Origin: Lachnospiraceae bacterium UBA7480
GTDB lineage: Bacteria; Bacillota; Clostridia; Lachnospirales; Lachnospiraceae
Direction of reading: 5' to 3'
NCBI GenBank assembly: GCA_002479655.1
Contig: DLOQ01000094.1
Coordinates: forward strand, 13,133-24,774
Length of the DNA stretch: 11,642 bases
The notes below the pieces were generated by a model that was not told where the DNA came from, did no database searches, and worked only from the letters and a program-made list of their open reading frames with translations. How positions within the stretch are numbered: the stretch's first letter is position 1; each line of letters begins with the position of its first letter. Position numbers and translations under genes: made by a program. Shown in pieces: positions 5,832-11,642 of this stretch.

Positions 5832-7962
5832 AAAAAATCTTTTTCAGCATTTTGATCATTGCAGTATATTCCTCCATCATTTCCTCATGATGATCCCAGA
5901 TAAAGGTAATATCTCCACGCTTACCGGCTCGTTCCAGAGAATATGCCTTATCCGCAATATCATGCGCGCCGATATTTTTACAGGCGCCCTTGATGGAATG
6001 TGCCGTCACGGAATAATTCTCCAGATCCTCTTTTTCAAAATACGTGTTCAATACATTGGCAAGATTGGAGGTGGCAAATGTCTGCAGCACCTCAAAATAT
6101 GCGCTCCTGCTGCCGGCGCAATTATTGATTCCTGTCTCCGTATCAATACCATCCAACTGCTCCAAAATCATGTCAGGAGAGACCATATTCCAATCCTTCA
6201 TCGTCTGCTTATTGCTGAGTTCTTCTATTTCGCTCAAAGAAGTACCTGCGGGAAATTGTTTATGTTTTGGCAGCCATTTGCGCAGAACCTTCTGTAATTC
6301 CCCGATCTTAATAGGTTTTGCGATATAATCATTCATGCCCCCATCCATAAACTGCTGCTCAACCCCCTTGATCGCATTGGCTGTCAGAGCGACGATCGGT
6401 ACCTTCCGCGCGTATTCTCCCGGCAGCTGCCTGATGATCTGCGTCGCTTCCACACCGTCCATAAACGGCATCATATGATCCATAAAGATCAGATCATAAG
6501 TGAGCAGATGTTTTTTCACACGGTCAATGGCTTCTTCACCGCTTTCAGCCAGTGCGGCATCAAAACCAAACAGCTTCATCATCTCCCATGCGACCTGCCG
6601 GTTGACCTTATTATCATCCACAATCAGCACCTTTGCTGTTGGCGCGGTAAAATCGATCTGAAAATCTTTGGTCAGCGTATAGATCGTATCTTTATCCTGC
6701 ATAAAATTGCAGGGCGCCGGATCCGAAACCTTCTGCGGCAGTTCCACATAAAAAGTACTTCCCTGTTTTAAAACGGAATCCACCTTGATCACGCCGCCCA
6801 TGGCGTCTGTCAATTCCTTACAAATGGCAAGTCCCAGACCCGTACCCTCTACATTCCGGTTCTTTTTTGTATTAACCTGTCCGAATGCGGTAAACAGCTT
6901 ACTAAGGTCATCTTCCGAGATACCGATGCCCGTATCCTTTACACTGATACATAAAACCCCCAATTCTTCCCGCTGAACAACAGATACATTGCCGCTCCTC
7001 CAATGGATATTCAGCGTGATCGTTCCCTGATTTGTAAATTTCACGGCATTATTTAATAAATTGATCAGGATCTGCTTGATTCGTATTTCATCACCGATCA
7101 GCTCTCTGGGAACATCATTGTCTATATTGCACTCAAACTGAATCAGCTTTTCCCGCAGCCGAAACTCTATGATCGTGATAACATCATGAAGCATACCGTT
7201 AAGCTGATACGGTTCTGACACGATCCTCATCAAACCCGATTCTACCTTGGAAAAATCCAGGATCTCATTGATAATGGAAAGAAGATTTTCCGAAGAACGC
7301 TTGATCGTCGCAATATACTCTTTCTCCTTGCTGTCAAAACCCCTCTCTTCCAAAAGCTCTGCCATGCCATAAATCGCATTCATCGGCGTACGGATCTCAT
7401 GAGACATATTCGCCAGGAAATTGGATTTCGCCTCAAGCGCTTCCTGCGCGATCTCATTTTTTTCCTCCATCTCCTGCTGATACCGTTTTACGCTGTTGAC
7501 AACGAAGAAGATGGTTACTCCGGCAAATGCGTACATCGTCAAAAAAGTAACATACAACTGCCGGTTGGAAAATTCTTCAATAATGTTTGATTTGGAAAAT
7601 ACCATTAAGAGAAGGATCGCCGTGGTGATCCCAAAGTATTCCACGATCACCTGTGGCCTGATAAACAATGCCATAGTAACGCCCAGCGCCAAAAAGAAGA
7701 ACGACAGTGTCCCCTGTGTATGCAGGGCATAACTCATATAATAAAATGTAGCGATGCCTGATATGTAGAGGCAGCGGATGACTACGTTTTCATTGCTGCA
7801 TTTTAAAGAAAGCAATGACACAAAAAGAACCGGCAGCAATCCGCACGCCACCATTACAGCCGCCTCCCAGCCATATACGGATGCCCCGTATACGATCTGT
7901 AACAGAACCGTACATAAAAATTCAATAATAAATATGATGATATTCGTTCGAAAAGGAAGCAT
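5818..7962 (-). CDS. Membrane-bound hybrid sensor histidine kinase (6 TM - HisKA - HATPase - REC - Hpt)
   Basis: The 714 residues contain a complete phosphorelay. About six hydrophobic segments occupy residues 8-158, with no large extracellular loop, so sensing is probably in or near the membrane. A short coiled stretch (160-180) leads to HisKA with H188 in SHEIRTPMNAI. The ATP-binding domain shows an N box (NLLNNAVKFT, 301-310), DTGIGI (343-348) and GTGLGL (373-378). A receiver spans about 443-562 with D449/D450, phosphoacceptor D495 (MDHMMPFMDG) and K549. A C-terminal Hpt domain carries H655 in TAHSIKGACKNIGA. The expected flow is H188 to D495 to H655 to a separate regulator, for which the adjacent LytTR protein is the natural candidate. 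The gene starts 48 nt after the cysteine desulfurase, with a 10-bp hairpin in the gap and only a weak AGCAGG ribosome site. The signal sensed cannot be told from the sequence. Confidence 0.94.
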   Translation of the reverse strand: MLPFRTNIIIFIIEFLCTVLLQIVYGASVYGWEAAVMVACGLLPVLFVSLLSLKCSNENVVIRCLYISGIATFYYMSYALHTQGTLSFFFLALGVTMALFIRPQVIVEYFGITTAILLLMVFSKSNIIEEFSNRQLYVTFLTMYAFAGVTIFFVVNSVKRYQQEMEEKNEIAQEALEAKSNFLANMSHEIRTPMNAIYGMAELLEERGFDSKEKEYIATIKRSSENLLSIINEILDFSKVESGLMRIVSEPYQLNGMLHDVITIIEFRLREKLIQFECNIDNDVPRELIGDEIRIKQILINLLNNAVKFTNQGTITLNIHWRSGNVSVVQREELGVLCISVKDTGIGISEDDLSKLFTAFGQVNTKKNRNVEGTGLGLAICKELTDAMGGVIKVDSVLKQGSTFYVELPQKVSDPAPCNFMQDKDTIYTLTKDFQIDFTAPTAKVLIVDDNKVNRQVAWEMMKLFGFDAALAESGEEAIDRVKKHLLTYDLIFMDHMMPFMDGVEATQIIRQLPGEYARKVPIVALTANAIKGVEQQFMDGGMNDYIAKPIKIGELQKVLRKWLPKHKQFPAGTSLSEIEELSNKQTMKDWNMVSPDMILEQLDGIDTETGINNCAGSRSAYFEVLQTFATSNLANVLNTYFEKEDLENYSVTAHSIKGACKNIGAHDIADKAYSLERAGKRGDITFIWDHHEEMMEEYTAMIKMLKKIFFGNI

Positions 7963-7982
7963 ACAACAACCTGCTCTTTCTT

Positions 7983-8005
7983 ATGCGAAGCGATACGCTT
8001 CGCAT
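7983..8005. repeat. Perfect 10-bp hairpin between cysteine desulfurase and kinase genes
   Basis: ATGCGAAGCG (7983-7992) and CGCTTCGCAT (7996-8005) are perfect inverted arms around a 3-nt loop, starting 6 nt after the desulfurase stop. No T-run follows on the minus strand, so it is not a typical terminator. It could stabilise or separate the two parts of the transcript. Confidence 0.65.
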
Positions 8006-8010
8006 TCACT

Positions 8011-9189
8011 TTATTTTCTGGTATATCTCCGAAGCACCGGGATCACCTCCGCCAGCGCCTCCAAAGTCCTATCGATCTCTTCTTCCGTCGTATAAACAGA
8101 AAAGCTGAATCTGACTGCCGCATCCATATACTCCTGCTTCATACCGATCGCCGTCAGCGTCTGGGAATCCGTATGCTTACGTGCCGCGCAGGCGCTGCCC
8201 GCAGAGATGTAGATCCCTCTTTCCGCCAGTTCATTTAACAATACCTGTGCGCGGATACCCGGAAACGATACATTGACAATATGCGGCGCGCTGTCATAAC
8301 CGGTATGCCCGTTTATCCTGACCCTGTCAAATGCTTCGAGCCCTTTGACAAACCTTTCTTTCAAGCGGTATAACCGTTCCACATCCTCATCCAGATCTTG
8401 ATAGATTAGCCGGACCGCTTCCGCCATGCCTGCGATCCCCGGTACATTTTCCGTTCCGGAACGCATGCCGCCCTGCTGTCCGCCACCCCAGAGGATCGGC
8501 GTGATCTTAACTCTTTCACTGACATATAAGAAGCCGACTCCCTTGGGTCCATGAATCTTATGTCCGCTGACAGACATCAGGTCAATACCCATTTTCTTAG
8601 GATAGATCCTGAATTTTCCATATCCCTGTACTGCATCTACATGAAATACAACCGAGGGCTTCATGGATTTTACAAGCGCCGCCGCTTCCGCCACCGGCTG
8701 CAATGAGCCGATCTCATTATTCGTATGCATGATGGAAACTAAGATCGTCTCCCTGCAGACTGCCTTTTTTAAATCCTCTAAAGAGATCACTCCATACCGG
8801 TCTACCGGAAGATATGTGACCCGAAAGCCCTGTTCCTCCAGATATCTCATCGTCTGAAGAACCGCCGGATGCTCGATCTTCGTCGTGATCAGGTGATTGC
8901 CGAAACGACGGTTCGCCATCGCCGTGCCGATCAAAGCAAGATTGTCGCTTTCCGTTCCTCCTGAAGTAAAATAGATCTCCTTTGGTAAAACCTTGAGATT
9001 TCTCGCAATCGTTTCTTTCGCATTACGAAGGTACTTTTCCGCTTCCACACCTTTGGTATGCATACTGGACGGGTTGCCATACTCTGATAAATATATCTTA
9101 TCCATCAGGCTCACCACTTCATCCAGACATTTTGTGGTCGCGGAATTGTCTAAATAGATTTCCATATTTTTTTGTGCCTTAGATGGCAT
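8011..9189 (-). CDS. Cysteine desulfurase (NifS/IscS family, class V aminotransferase fold)
   Basis: This PLP enzyme takes sulfur from cysteine as a persulfide and passes it to acceptors. Landmarks, numbered from M1 at 9189: YLDNSATT (12-19), FTSGGTESDNLAL (74-86), H107 in EHPA, D185 in HVDAVQ, PLP lysine K211 in SGHKIHGPKG, RSGTENV (243-249), and catalytic C334 in SAGSACAARK on the extended loop of the IscS/NifS (group I) type. Total length is 392 residues. Related proteins start at MEIYLDNSATT, which is M9 here (ATG at 9165). The upstream ATG at 9189 has a closer AGGAG but with only 3 nt spacing, while 9165 has a distant AAGG, so the start is ambiguous between the two. In Bacillus a cysteine desulfurase (NifZ) next to thiI serves 4-thiouridine synthesis; here thiI lies downstream past the two-component genes. 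It follows rsmE by 29 nt and is probably cotranscribed with it. Confidence 0.94.
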   Translation of the reverse strand: MPSKAQKNMEIYLDNSATTKCLDEVVSLMDKIYLSEYGNPSSMHTKGVEAEKYLRNAKETIARNLKVLPKEIYFTSGGTESDNLALIGTAMANRRFGNHLITTKIEHPAVLQTMRYLEEQGFRVTYLPVDRYGVISLEDLKKAVCRETILVSIMHTNNEIGSLQPVAEAAALVKSMKPSVVFHVDAVQGYGKFRIYPKKMGIDLMSVSGHKIHGPKGVGFLYVSERVKITPILWGGGQQGGMRSGTENVPGIAGMAEAVRLIYQDLDEDVERLYRLKERFVKGLEAFDRVRINGHTGYDSAPHIVNVSFPGIRAQVLLNELAERGIYISAGSACAARKHTDSQTLTAIGMKQEYMDAAVRFSFSVYTTEEEIDRTLEALAEVIPVLRRYTRK

Positions 9190-9218
9190 ACTCTCCTATT
9201 CTTCCTAATATACTGTTA

Positions 9219-9992
9219 TTATATGTCTTTTATTTCCAGTTGGTACATCAGAATCGATAAGATCGTCAGACCCGCCGTCTCCGTGCGCAGGATTCTCCTG
9301 CCAAGGGATATCGGCGTAATGCCCGCCTCTTTTGCAAGCTCGATCTCGCTCTCTTCAAAACCGCCTTCCGGCCCGATAAAGATCGCTATACTGACCGCAT
9401 CGCCCTCCGCCGAGGAGACTGCATCCGCAGCAAATGCAAGCCACTCACGCGTTGCCTCCATCCCTTCGGAAAGTTCATAAGGTATCGCTTTCGCATCCAT
9501 CCCTTTCGCATAGGCAGCCGCCTCCTGCATGGTCATCAGATCATGAACGCGGGGAACGACGGCACGCTTGCTCTGCTTTGCCGCAGCCTCGCTGACTGCC
9601 TGCCAGCGCGCGACCTTACTCTTTGCCTTTTTATCATCCAGCTTTACAACCGCTCTCTTTGTCGCCACCGGAATGATCTCATACGCACCAAGCTCAACCG
9701 CCTTCTGTATAATCAACTCCATCTTATCAGACTTCGGAAGTCCCTGAAAGAGATAAATCTTTGCCGGCAGCTCGACGCCGTCTTCCTTGATAAAACGTAT
9801 CTTACAGACCACCTCATCATCCGTAAAATGATCGATCTGGCAGCGGTATTCTGTATCATCCATGCCATTGCCGACGGAAAGCTCCTCCCCCTCCTTCATG
9901 CGGAGAACCTTTCTGATATGATCAACGTCTTCACCCGTGATCCTGATCTCATTCCCAACGATCCGGGAAGGCTCTGCAAAAAAATGCTGCAT
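9219..9992 (-). CDS. rsmE: 16S rRNA (uracil(1498)-N(3))-methyltransferase RsmE
   Basis: RsmE is a SPOUT-class methyltransferase that methylates N3 of U1498 in 16S rRNA on the assembled small subunit. The 257 residues start with MQHFFAEPSRI and have a PUA-like N-terminal domain (about 1-70). The family motifs are QKAVELGAYEIIPV (96-109), SEAAAKQSKR (134-143), IGPEGGF (206-212) and LGRRILRTETA (230-240), the last two forming the knotted SAM site. Length is slightly above the usual 240-250. The ATG at 9992 has AAGGA 5 nt upstream. It lies 36 nt after prmA and 29 nt before the cysteine desulfurase. The prmA-rsmE pairing is widespread in Firmicutes. Confidence 0.96.
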   Translation of the reverse strand: MQHFFAEPSRIVGNEIRITGEDVDHIRKVLRMKEGEELSVGNGMDDTEYRCQIDHFTDDEVVCKIRFIKEDGVELPAKIYLFQGLPKSDKMELIIQKAVELGAYEIIPVATKRAVVKLDDKKAKSKVARWQAVSEAAAKQSKRAVVPRVHDLMTMQEAAAYAKGMDAKAIPYELSEGMEATREWLAFAADAVSSAEGDAVSIAIFIGPEGGFEESEIELAKEAGITPISLGRRILRTETAGLTILSILMYQLEIKDI

Positions 9993-10028
9993 ATAGATCC
10001 TTCCATCCTTTCCTCTTCACCATGATTG

Positions 10029-11009
10029 TTAAGGTTTCCTTGCAGTGATGCAGACCCATTCCCCCTGATATGTTACATCCAGGATCTCCAATCCTGCTCC
10101 CGTAACAGCTTCCCGCACAATATCCTCCTTATCATTGATGATGCCGGAGGTAATATAGACGCCGCCTGATTTTAAATGACGCTTAATGACCGGCGTCAAT
10201 GGTACAAGCACATCCGCTAAGATATTTGCCACAACGATATCATAACTGTCATACCCGACTGCGTCCTGTATCTTCTGATTCGTTATAATATCGCCGATCA
10301 GAAGATGAAACTGCTCCTCTTTGATCCCGTTATTCTTTTTATTATCATCTACCGCATTGATGGCGCAGGGATCCAAGTCTGTCCCAACTGCCTCTTTTGC
10401 GCCAAACATCAGGGAAAGGATCGACAGGATTCCGCTCCCCGTCCCCACATCGAGGATACGTGTCTTGGATGTGACAAATCTGCGAAGCTGCCTGATACAA
10501 AGCTGCGTCGTCTCGTGCATGCCTGTGCCAAACGCCGTCCCCGGATCGATATGCAGCACCATCCTGCCGCTGTCCGCTTCCTCCATCTTTTCCCAGGAAG
10601 GGGTCACAAGGATATCATCAATGTAAAATTGATGGAAAAATTCCTTCCAGTTGTTGATCCAGTCCTTATCCTCCGTCTCCGATACGGCGATACTGCCATC
10701 CCCGATCTCCATATAAGTCCTGATATCGTCAAGCTCCTGCTTTACCTGTTCCACGATTGAAGCCAGCCTGTCCTGATGTTCTTTTTCGCTTTCGTTCTCC
10801 TCCTGCTCTATATAAAAGCTGAGATACGCAATGCCGTCATCCTCCGGAGTATCCGGCATGATATCGACAAACATCTGCTCCTTCTCCCTTGCCGTCAGCG
10901 GCACGCTATCCTCTATCTGCGCCCCCTCCAGCCCGATATCATACAGCGCGGATATAATGACATCTTCCGCATCCGTGATCGTTTTGATCCTTAATCTGCT
11001 CCATTTCAT
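10029..11009 (-). CDS. prmA: Ribosomal protein L11 methyltransferase
   Basis: PrmA methylates lysines and the N-terminus of ribosomal protein L11. The 326-residue protein has an N-terminal substrate-recognition domain (about 1-115) starting MKWSRLRIKT, with an acidic stretch near 68-82. A linker follows, including KDWINNWKEFFHQFYI. The Rossmann methyltransferase domain has GTAFGTGMHETT (157-168), SAM motif DVGTGSGIL (187-195), D211 for ribose binding in GTDLDPCAI, and VVANILADVL (259-268) at the active site. The ATG at 11009 has AGGAAG about 7 nt upstream. It is first in the minus-strand run and has a good promoter about 80 nt upstream. Confidence 0.96.
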   Translation of the reverse strand: MKWSRLRIKTITDAEDVIISALYDIGLEGAQIEDSVPLTAREKEQMFVDIMPDTPEDDGIAYLSFYIEQEENESEKEHQDRLASIVEQVKQELDDIRTYMEIGDGSIAVSETEDKDWINNWKEFFHQFYIDDILVTPSWEKMEEADSGRMVLHIDPGTAFGTGMHETTQLCIRQLRRFVTSKTRILDVGTGSGILSILSLMFGAKEAVGTDLDPCAINAVDDNKKNNGIKEEQFHLLIGDIITNQKIQDAVGYDSYDIVVANILADVLVPLTPVIKRHLKSGGVYITSGIINDKEDIVREAVTGAGLEILDVTYQGEWVCITARKP

Positions 11010-11091
11010 AACTTATCTTCCTCGTTATATACTTCCATATCCTGCTTTTACTTTGTTTATATTTCAGAAAAATTTTATCTTAATACATCAA

Positions 11092-11120
11092 ATTATACCA
11101 GATAAATTATATAAATACAA
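11092..11120 (-). promoter_or_regulatory. Promoter of the prmA gene run, extended -10
   Basis: On the minus strand TTGTAT (11120-11115) is followed after 17 nt by TATAAT (11097-11092). The preceding TGG makes a TGnTATAAT extended -10. Transcription would start near 11085, giving about a 75-nt leader before prmA. The intergenic stretch 11010-11211 is AT-rich and otherwise holds only this promoter and the divergent T-box promoter. Confidence 0.7.
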
Positions 11121-11176
11121 TTCCTTCTCTATGCCGCGACAGTCAAAAATAGGCAGGCAAAAAATGTTTTTTCATA

Positions 11177-11205
11177 TTGACTTCCCGATAAGAAAAGTGT
11201 ATGAT
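11177..11205 (+). promoter_or_regulatory. Promoter of the T-box transcript
   Basis: TTGACT (11177-11182) and TATGAT (11200-11205) are separated by exactly 17 nt; each matches five of six consensus positions. The predicted start near 11212 coincides with the base of T-box stem I at 11214, which supports both calls. Confidence 0.8.
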
Positions 11206-11213
11206 ATGCTAAA

Positions 11214-11429
11214 CCGTTTAAGAAGAGCAAGTAGGTTTCATCCCTTTTTTACAGAGAGCCGCAGATGGTGGGATTGCAGCAAATACATGAAACTGAATGG
11301 ACTTCAGGAAACAAACGGAAGGAATCAATGAGTGGGCGTACCATAACGATACGCCAAGCCGGGTGGCACCGCAGGAGTAATAATCACCTCCTGTCCCAGC
11401 AGATATACTATCTGGGACAGGAGGTTTTT
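11214..11429 (+). promoter_or_regulatory. T-box riboswitch, tryptophan-specific (UGG specifier)
   Basis: This leader senses uncharged tRNA and chooses between termination and read-through. Stem I closes by CCGTTT (11214-11219) with AAACGG (11313-11318), then GAAG (11222-11225) with CTTC (11302-11305), and GTTTCAT (11235-11241) with ATGAAAC (11287-11293) above the specifier loop. The specifier loop holds TGG at 11298-11300 followed by A, i.e. a Trp codon. AGAGCAAGTAG on the opposite side is the usual GA/K-turn region. Stem III is GGCGTA (11335-11340) with TACGCC (11350-11355). The T-box core GGGTGGCACCGC is at 11361-11372; its TGGC bulge would pair with the GCCA end of tRNA-Trp (discriminator G73), agreeing with the specifier. 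CAGGAG after the bulge can pair with CTCCTG to form the antiterminator, in competition with the terminator at 11386-11425. The downstream TrpB-like start fits tryptophan control. Confidence 0.94.
11386..11429 (+). terminator. T-box intrinsic terminator
   Basis: ACCTCCTGTCCCAG (11386-11399) and CTGGGACAGGAGGT (11412-11425) form a perfect 14-bp stem with a 12-nt loop, followed by a TTTTT run. Its 5' arm overlaps the antiterminator pairing partner, as expected of a T-box switch. Confidence 0.93.
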
Positions 11430-11477
11430 GTAACTGTCCCGAAAAAACAGTCACAGTATGAGTATGGAGGTAAAAAA

Positions 11478-11564
11478 ATGTCAGAAAAGAAAATCCCTTA
11501 CAAAATCTACCTGGAAGAGAGCGAGATGCCGAAGCAGTGGTATAATGTACGCGCAGGTTTTTGA
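11478..11564 (+). pseudogene. Truncated 28-codon reading frame matching the N-terminus of TrpB2-type tryptophan synthase beta
   Basis: The ATG at 11478 has a textbook GGAGG 7 nt upstream (11466-11470) and directly follows the Trp T-box. The 28 residues include YLEESEMPKQWYNVRA, which resembles from memory the opening of TrpB2-type tryptophan synthase beta chains (normally 400-450 residues). After NVRA the frame gives GF and a stop, where the family normally continues into a Lys/Pro-rich stretch. No later frame in the remaining 78 nt looks like TrpB. The simplest reading is a deletion remnant that keeps the promoter, T-box, ribosome site and first codons. Alternatives are a short leader peptide or an assembly join. 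The TrpB2 assignment rests on a short stretch and is moderately sure. Confidence 0.6.
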
Positions 11565-11611
11565 GCGTGCACTGCAGCTATATATGACACGCCGAAAAGG
11601 AGTAAAATGCT

Positions 11612-11642
11612 ATGAAATACAAGGTTTTGCTTACAGGAAACA
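11612..11642 (+). CDS. Start of an unidentified gene, partial (beginning MKYKVLLTGN)
   Basis: An ATG at 11612 follows AGGAG (11598-11602) at 9 nt spacing and stays open to the window end. Only ten codons are visible. The hydrophobic-strand-plus-glycine opening is reminiscent of receiver-like or nucleotide-binding proteins, but that is too little to name a function. It starts 47 nt after the truncated TrpB-like frame, with no terminator between, so it would be read from the T-box transcript. Confidence 0.55.
   Translation, partial: MKYKVLLTGN

Noticed and set aside
10831..11331. 166-codon plus-strand open frame running from prmA into the T-box
   Set aside because: It is antisense to prmA and then crosses two promoters and T-box stem I. 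There is no family signature or ribosome site.
11265..11477. Upstream extension of the TrpB-like frame through the T-box
   Set aside because: The frame is open but covers the T-box core and terminator, which are RNA structures. The ATG at 11478 with GGAGG is the clear start.
11545..11642. Alternative frame from the ATG at 11545, open to the window end
   Set aside because: It has no ribosome site, overlaps the better-supported ATG at 11612, and has no TrpB-like or other recognisable sequence, so I could not use it to repair the truncated frame by a simple frameshift.

Overview
The window looks like core chromosome of a Gram-positive Clostridia bacterium, most likely a Lachnospiraceae relative. 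The reasons are AGGAGG-type ribosome binding sites, a tryptophan T-box leader, an HPr-like protein without the phosphorylatable histidine, a ThiI without a rhodanese domain, and the gene series prmA - rsmE - cysteine desulfurase - (two-component system) - thiI - HPr-like - mtaB. The placement rests on gene content and protein resemblance only; no database search was run.

Layout. Nearly everything is on the minus strand, so it is transcribed right to left. From 11009 down to 3570 run prmA (ribosomal protein L11 methylation), rsmE (16S rRNA U1498 methylation), a cysteine desulfurase, a large hybrid histidine kinase, a LytTR response regulator and thiI (tRNA 4-thiouridine). A promoter with an extended -10 lies upstream of prmA (about 11092-11120), and the first four genes are closely spaced (29 to 48 nt gaps). 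The response regulator appears to have its own strong extended -10 promoter, overlapping the end of the kinase gene, followed by a structured leader of about 190 nt. The small HPr-like gene (3296-3532) is on the plus strand and converges on thiI through a shared hairpin terminator. From 3211 leftwards come mtaB (tRNA ms2t6A methylthiotransferase), a fused nucleotidyltransferase-phosphatase and a GHMP kinase cut by the left edge. The last two look like GDP-D-glycero-alpha-D-manno-heptose synthesis.

At the right edge, on the plus strand, a sigma-70-type promoter leads into a complete T-box riboswitch with a UGG (Trp) specifier, a UGGC bulge and a 14-bp terminator. It is followed by a well-positioned start codon for a protein that begins like a TrpB2-type tryptophan synthase beta chain but stops after 28 codons. 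A second start codon with its own Shine-Dalgarno sequence follows at 11612 and runs off the window.

How the genes fit together. The right half is mostly translation and RNA-modification housekeeping. The cysteine desulfurase is the expected sulfur donor for ThiI, but here a kinase/regulator pair lies between the two. The points most worth a second look are that insertion with its structured leader and hairpins, the T-box driving a truncated trpB2 reading frame, the His-less HPr homologue, and the heptose fusion enzyme in a Gram-positive setting.
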